DNA from: Bradyrhizobium sp. CCH5-F6
GTDB taxonomy: Bacteria; Pseudomonadota; Alphaproteobacteria; Rhizobiales; Xanthobacteraceae
DNA length: 64,000 nt
Direction of reading: 5' to 3'
NCBI RefSeq assembly: GCF_001556045.1
Contig: NZ_LSIC01000190.1
Location: forward strand, 62,001-126,000
Translations under genes and position numbers: made by a program
Shown: positions 61,314 through 64,000 of the stretch, piece by piece
Layout: each line of letters starts with the position of its first letter
Numbering within the stretch: the first letter of the stretch is position 1
Notes under the pieces: model-generated
The model's input: the letters and a program-made list of their open reading frames with translations, nothing else
What the model was told of the DNA's origin: nothing
The model's database searches: none

Positions 61314-61403
61314 TCAGCGGCGTCGTCGGACATGGCGCACCCTCTCGTCGTCGCGGGAGCGACGGCGGAGCATTTCGGTGCGCTGGTTGGTCCGGTTGAT
61401 CAT
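61314..61403 (-). CDS. Arginine-codon leader peptide of argD
   Basis: This 29-codon frame has 12 Arg codons, at residues 4, 8, 13-15, 17, 21, 23 and 26-29; it opens MINRTNQRTEMLRRRSR and ends in four Arg codons before TGA. It lies between a promoter and the attenuator hairpin. The -10 hexamer ends 8 nt before the ATG, so the mRNA should be leaderless or nearly so. A ribosome waiting at codons 13-17 would leave the GGGUGCG segment in codons 21-23 free to pair with the terminator arm and allow read-through. A ribosome reaching codons 26-29 would cover it and permit termination. Codon content and pairing are seen; regulation is inferred. Confidence 0.75.
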   Translation of the reverse strand: MINRTNQRTEMLRRRSRDDERVRHVRRRR

Positions 61404-61411
61404 GGGGCGCG

Positions 61412-61441
61412 GCAATACATGTGAATGCCGGGCTTTGTCAA
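61412..61441 (-). promoter_or_regulatory. Promoter of the argD leader transcript
   Basis: TTGACA (61441-61436) is a perfect -35, followed by an 18-nt spacer and TATTGC (61417-61412) as -10. The predicted start is at or next to the leader ATG at 61403. The spacing from -10 to ATG, 8 nt, is the same as in the asd leader. Confidence 0.65.
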
Positions 61442-61479
61442 GCGGGCGTTTTGCCGAACACCCACCTGGCGTGCATCGG

Positions 61480-62118
61480 TCAGGTCAGGTGAGCGGCTTC
61501 CTCGGCGTCTTCGTCGCCCCAATCCGCGTCCGCAATCGCGGTGTCGATGAGCTCGCCGCGCATCAGCTTGAGCGGTGAATTCCAGTACAGCGCGATGTTG
61601 TGGAATGGGTCGGTCAGCACCTTGAACGCCCATACCAGGCCGGTCGTGAGGTCGCGCGTGACGAAGAGCTGGAGCATGCGCGCAAGTCCGCCGCCGATGC
61701 CGATCGCGAGCCAGAGCGTGCCAACGTGCCGGACGAAGTCGAGACGTCCGGCTGGCGGATCGAAAAGTCCGAACAGCGTCGGATGGAAATACAGCGCGAT
61801 CGGCGCGCTGCCCCAGACGAGGAGCAGAACGATCTTGCGGGTCTGGTTGTAGCCGACCTTGACGGCTTCCTTGTACTCGTTGCTGACGCCGTTGACGGCG
61901 TCATAGCCGTTCGGCTCGAAGAAGAAATGCCCGGTCTGCCGCGTCAACATCGCAAGCCAGCCGACGATGCCGGCGAGCGCGGGGTCTATGAACAGCAGCG
62001 CGTAGCAGAACAGGAAGATCACGGCGCTGAAGAGGTGCAGCGTCTGGTTGACGGTGCTCTGGTGGTAGAAGCGGTAATCGTCGAAGCGCTGTGTGCGCAG
62101 CATGCCCGAGAGGCTCAT
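61480..62118 (-). CDS. Integral membrane protein of unknown function
   Basis: The 212-residue product has about four hydrophobic segments (LFSAVIFLFCYALLFIDPAL, IVGWLAMLTRQTGHFFF, IVLLLVWGSAPIALYF, and TLWLAIGIGGGLARML) and an acidic C terminus. The first pair, with His residues near the ends (FYHQSTVNQTLH and TGHFFFEP), is weakly like Mpo1-type dioxygenases, but the metal-binding pattern is not convincing. A TATAAT lies upstream at 62188-62193 on this strand. Confidence 0.7.
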   Translation of the reverse strand: MSLSGMLRTQRFDDYRFYHQSTVNQTLHLFSAVIFLFCYALLFIDPALAGIVGWLAMLTRQTGHFFFEPNGYDAVNGVSNEYKEAVKVGYNQTRKIVLLLVWGSAPIALYFHPTLFGLFDPPAGRLDFVRHVGTLWLAIGIGGGLARMLQLFVTRDLTTGLVWAFKVLTDPFHNIALYWNSPLKLMRGELIDTAIADADWGDEDAEEAAHLT

Positions 62119-62445
62119 CCTCGTTCCTCGCTCGCGTTGAAAGGCGCGGGCAGAGTTAGGCCGAGTCCGTGACCCCTGCGTGAATGCATTATAGTGTCAC
62201 AATGCGTTCCGCAGGCGGTCTCGCGCGCCGCGCCGCGGCAGTCGAGACGACGCGAGCAAGGTCATGCGAATGCCCGGACATGCGTCGTCCGCTCCTGATA
62301 CCGCCGGGTTCGCGCCATTTCATTGTCCGCCGGGCAGAAACCTTCGCGTCGCTGGCGCGTTTGTGATCAGGGCACGCGAATTGGTTCGAACCGGACGCAC
62401 GGCGGCTCAGACCAAGAGGGCGGGACCAACAGACAGTTTGCAGCC
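62119..62445. other. Intergenic region
   Basis: In this 327-bp divergent gap a perfect TATAAT on the minus strand (62193-62188) may be the -10 of the membrane-protein gene, with no good -35. No other gene is supported here. Confidence 0.35.
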
Positions 62446-63393
62446 TTGTCCGACACGCCTTACCCGATCGACCTCGACAGCATTCGCGGCGCATTTCCGC
62501 CCGGCATCGAAGCGCCGCGCCTGCTGGTCGACTTTGCCGACTGGCTCGAGGGGCGCCCCTGGGGCAGCGTCGGCTGTTTCTCCCTGCAAGGCCAGTTCTC
62601 CGATTCCGCGCCGATCTTCGACGGCAGTTCCCTGCGCGACAGGTTCTCGCTGTTCATGCGGCTGCCGGACGGCTCGGCCGTCGGCGGCTGGTATGGCGCG
62701 GGTCTCGATCGCGACAATCCGCCGATCGTGGGGCTGGGATCGGAGGGCGACTATGAGCTGCTGGCTCCGAGCCTCGACGGGCTGCTCGCCAAACTGACGT
62801 CGCAGCAATTCGACGACGCCTGGAGCGATCTGAAGCCGCGCGAGGAAGTCGAGTGCCAGACGGTCGAGCTCGCGCAATGGCTCGCCGGACGGCCGCACGG
62901 CGAAGCGGCGGCGCCCGACGAGGCGTCGCCGGAGCTACCCGACTTTCGCGGCTTCATGGAGAAGTGGAGCCGGGAACGCGAGGACTATTGGGCCAATCAC
63001 CGGCTGATGGCCGAGCTTGGTTGGCGGCTGGCGGCGCATCTGCCGAAGGGCAAGAAGCCCTGGGACCAGACCCGCTTCGAGGTCGCGATCGTCGGCGCGC
63101 AATACCAGGCGCGCGTGCTCTCGCGCGGACCGCAGCCGTTCGAAGAGGCTGCTTCAATCGAGTCCTTGCTGCGCGATCTGCGCGACCAGATGCATCGCGC
63201 GCAGCCTGAGCTCGGGCTTTGGTACTCGATGCATTTCGGGCTCCATGCCGATGGCCGGATCATGCCGAATTTCGAGTACGATTTGCGGCCGACGATCGAC
63301 GGCGAGCCGGCGAAGCTCTCCGAGGCAAAGGCCGATCTCGCGCGGGCGCCAAGGCCGGAGCGGTGGGTGCCGAAATGGCTGATGGGGGCCTGA
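62446..63393 (+). CDS. SUKH-like / DUF600-like two-domain protein
   Basis: The 315-residue soluble protein appears to have two parts. The first (about 1-110, RFSLFMRLPDGSAVGGWY, then PPIVGLGSEGDYELLAPSLD) has the look of SUKH/SMI1-KNR4 domains. The second (about 170-315) contains WYSMHFGLHADGRIMPNFEY followed by DLRP, like the DUF600/YezG family. Both families include immunity proteins of contact-dependent toxins, but no toxin gene is adjacent. TTG 62446 is the proposed start; it has only weak support. Confidence 0.6.
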   Translation: MSDTPYPIDLDSIRGAFPPGIEAPRLLVDFADWLEGRPWGSVGCFSLQGQFSDSAPIFDGSSLRDRFSLFMRLPDGSAVGGWYGAGLDRDNPPIVGLGSEGDYELLAPSLDGLLAKLTSQQFDDAWSDLKPREEVECQTVELAQWLAGRPHGEAAAPDEASPELPDFRGFMEKWSREREDYWANHRLMAELGWRLAAHLPKGKKPWDQTRFEVAIVGAQYQARVLSRGPQPFEEAASIESLLRDLRDQMHRAQPELGLWYSMHFGLHADGRIMPNFEYDLRPTIDGEPAKLSEAKADLARAPRPERWVPKWLMGA

Positions 63394-63526
63394 AGCCTCG
63401 TTTCTGGGTCGCGCGTTCTCCGCCAAACATGCGACGCTGCCGTGTAGGCGGCGCGCCGAGATTTCCGCTGTTGCGCCATCGGTGCGCTGTAGCTCTTGCT
63501 TGACCTCGCGGCACCTTCGATCCCTC

Positions 63527-63557
63527 TTGACTTAGAGCGCGCTCGAAGGGGTATCTG
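63527..63557 (+). promoter_or_regulatory. MerR-type promoter with 19-bp spacer
   Basis: TTGACT (63527-63532) and TATCTG (63552-63557) are separated by 19 bp containing the dyad AGAGCGCGCTC. The overlong spacer with a dyad between -35 and -10 is the hallmark of MerR-controlled promoters. It lies 28 bp before the merR ATG and implies autoregulation. Confidence 0.75.
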
Positions 63558-63585
63558 TACGTGCGTCAGTACGAGAACGGGCACA

Positions 63586-64000
63586 ATGAAGATCGGCGAC
63601 CTTGCAAAACGAACCGGCTTGTCGACCCACACGCTGCGCTATTATGAGCGCATCGGGCTGCTTCCATACGCTGACCGGGATCGCTCCGGTCAACGTGATT
63701 TTGACGCATCAATCCTGACATGGATCGCATTCCTCGGTCGGCTCAAGACCACCGGAATGCCAATCCGGGACATGTTGCGTTACGCGGCGCTTCGTGACGA
63801 AGGCGACGCCACCGGGCCAGCCCGGCGGCAGATGCTGGAAATCCATCGAGAACAGGTTCGCACGCAGATTGCCGAACTCCAGGAATGCCTGCTCGTCCTT
63901 GATACCAAGATCGCCGGTTACGCCGGCGACGAACAGAGGACGAAGGAAAATGACGCACGCCCAAACACAAGCCGAAAGCCGCTTCGATCGCGGCCAGCGG
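63586..64000 (+). CDS. MerR-family regulator, 3' end outside window
   Basis: The frame from ATG 63586 is open to the end of the window (138 residues). The N terminus is a MerR helix-turn-helix (MKIGDLAKRTGLSTHTLRYY, then ERIGLLP), followed by the typical helical linker and a C-terminal dimerisation coil (about 85-120). Members of this size sense aldehydes or redox stress. Its own promoter has the MerR-type 19-bp spacer. The next gene starts inside it at 63950. Confidence 0.88.
   Translation, partial: MKIGDLAKRTGLSTHTLRYYERIGLLPYADRDRSGQRDFDASILTWIAFLGRLKTTGMPIRDMLRYAALRDEGDATGPARRQMLEIHREQVRTQIAELQECLLVLDTKIAGYAGDEQRTKENDARPNTSRKPLRSRPA
63950..64000 (+). CDS. Start of a probable carboxymuconolactone decarboxylase-like gene
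   Basis: ATG 63950 follows AAGGAA and reads MTHAQTQAESRFDRGQ before the window ends. This opening, behind a MerR gene, is like that of small carboxymuconolactone decarboxylase-family (AhpD-like) proteins. Only 17 codons are visible, so the call rests on the opening sequence and context. Confidence 0.4.
   Translation, partial: MTHAQTQAESRFDRGQR

Overview
The window is chromosomal DNA of a high-GC alphaproteobacterium, most likely Bradyrhizobium or a close relative. The evidence is the ndvB/ndvC beta-glucan locus, a phosphatidylcholine synthase, an sdhE-mfd pair, dense high-GC coding, and short palindromic intergenic repeats of a kind familiar from this group. No transposase, phage structural gene or CRISPR array was found.

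Layout. 1-6.6 kb: the 3' end of queA, asd with a threonine-codon attenuator, a PepSY protein, a TetR regulator and a patatin lipoprotein that share a 19-bp operator, then tgt, whose zinc ligands are all replaced. 6.8-16.4 kb: cysK, a BrnA-like protein, a caspase-like peptidase, an EamA transporter, RidA, small secreted proteins, a formyltransferase-fold protein and an AI-2E family permease. 16.4-21.2 kb: a Nudix protein behind a long palindrome, small proteins, a candidate small RNA below a CRP-type site, and a second, divergent Mfd-like helicase. 21.2-26.7 kb: an accessory stretch of very small genes, a frameshifted gene, an H-NS-like fragment and a candidate structured RNA, ending at tRNA-Lys(UUU). 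27-32.4 kb: ndvB, a secreted protein in the ndvD position, and ndvC. 32.3-40.4 kb: MgtC-like and SPOR-like membrane proteins, then glmU and glmS (UDP-GlcNAc supply), a DUF502 protein and a dehydrogenase. 40.5-50 kb: recG, a prfH-rtcB ribosome-repair pair, sdhE-mfd, and a degenerate GGDEF protein. 50-64 kb: a degenerate acyl-CoA ligase-like protein with an oligopeptide-binding protein, an IalB-like protein, hspQ, an AEC transporter, a UbiH-type monooxygenase, pcs-terC-quinone oxidoreductase, an argD-like aminotransferase with an arginine-codon attenuator, a SUKH-like/DUF600-like protein, and the start of a merR gene followed by a carboxymuconolactone decarboxylase-like gene.

The most interesting signal is a pair of transcription attenuators that share one architecture. 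Upstream of asd lies a 23-codon peptide rich in Thr codons. Upstream of argD lies a 29-codon peptide with 12 Arg codons. In both, a sigma70-type -10 hexamer ends exactly 8 nt before the peptide ATG, so the mRNA should be leaderless or nearly so, and a GC-rich hairpin with a U-run stands between peptide and enzyme. In the arg case a GGGUGCG segment inside the peptide can pair with the 5' arm of the terminator. The reading of each element is direct; the regulatory mechanism is inferred.
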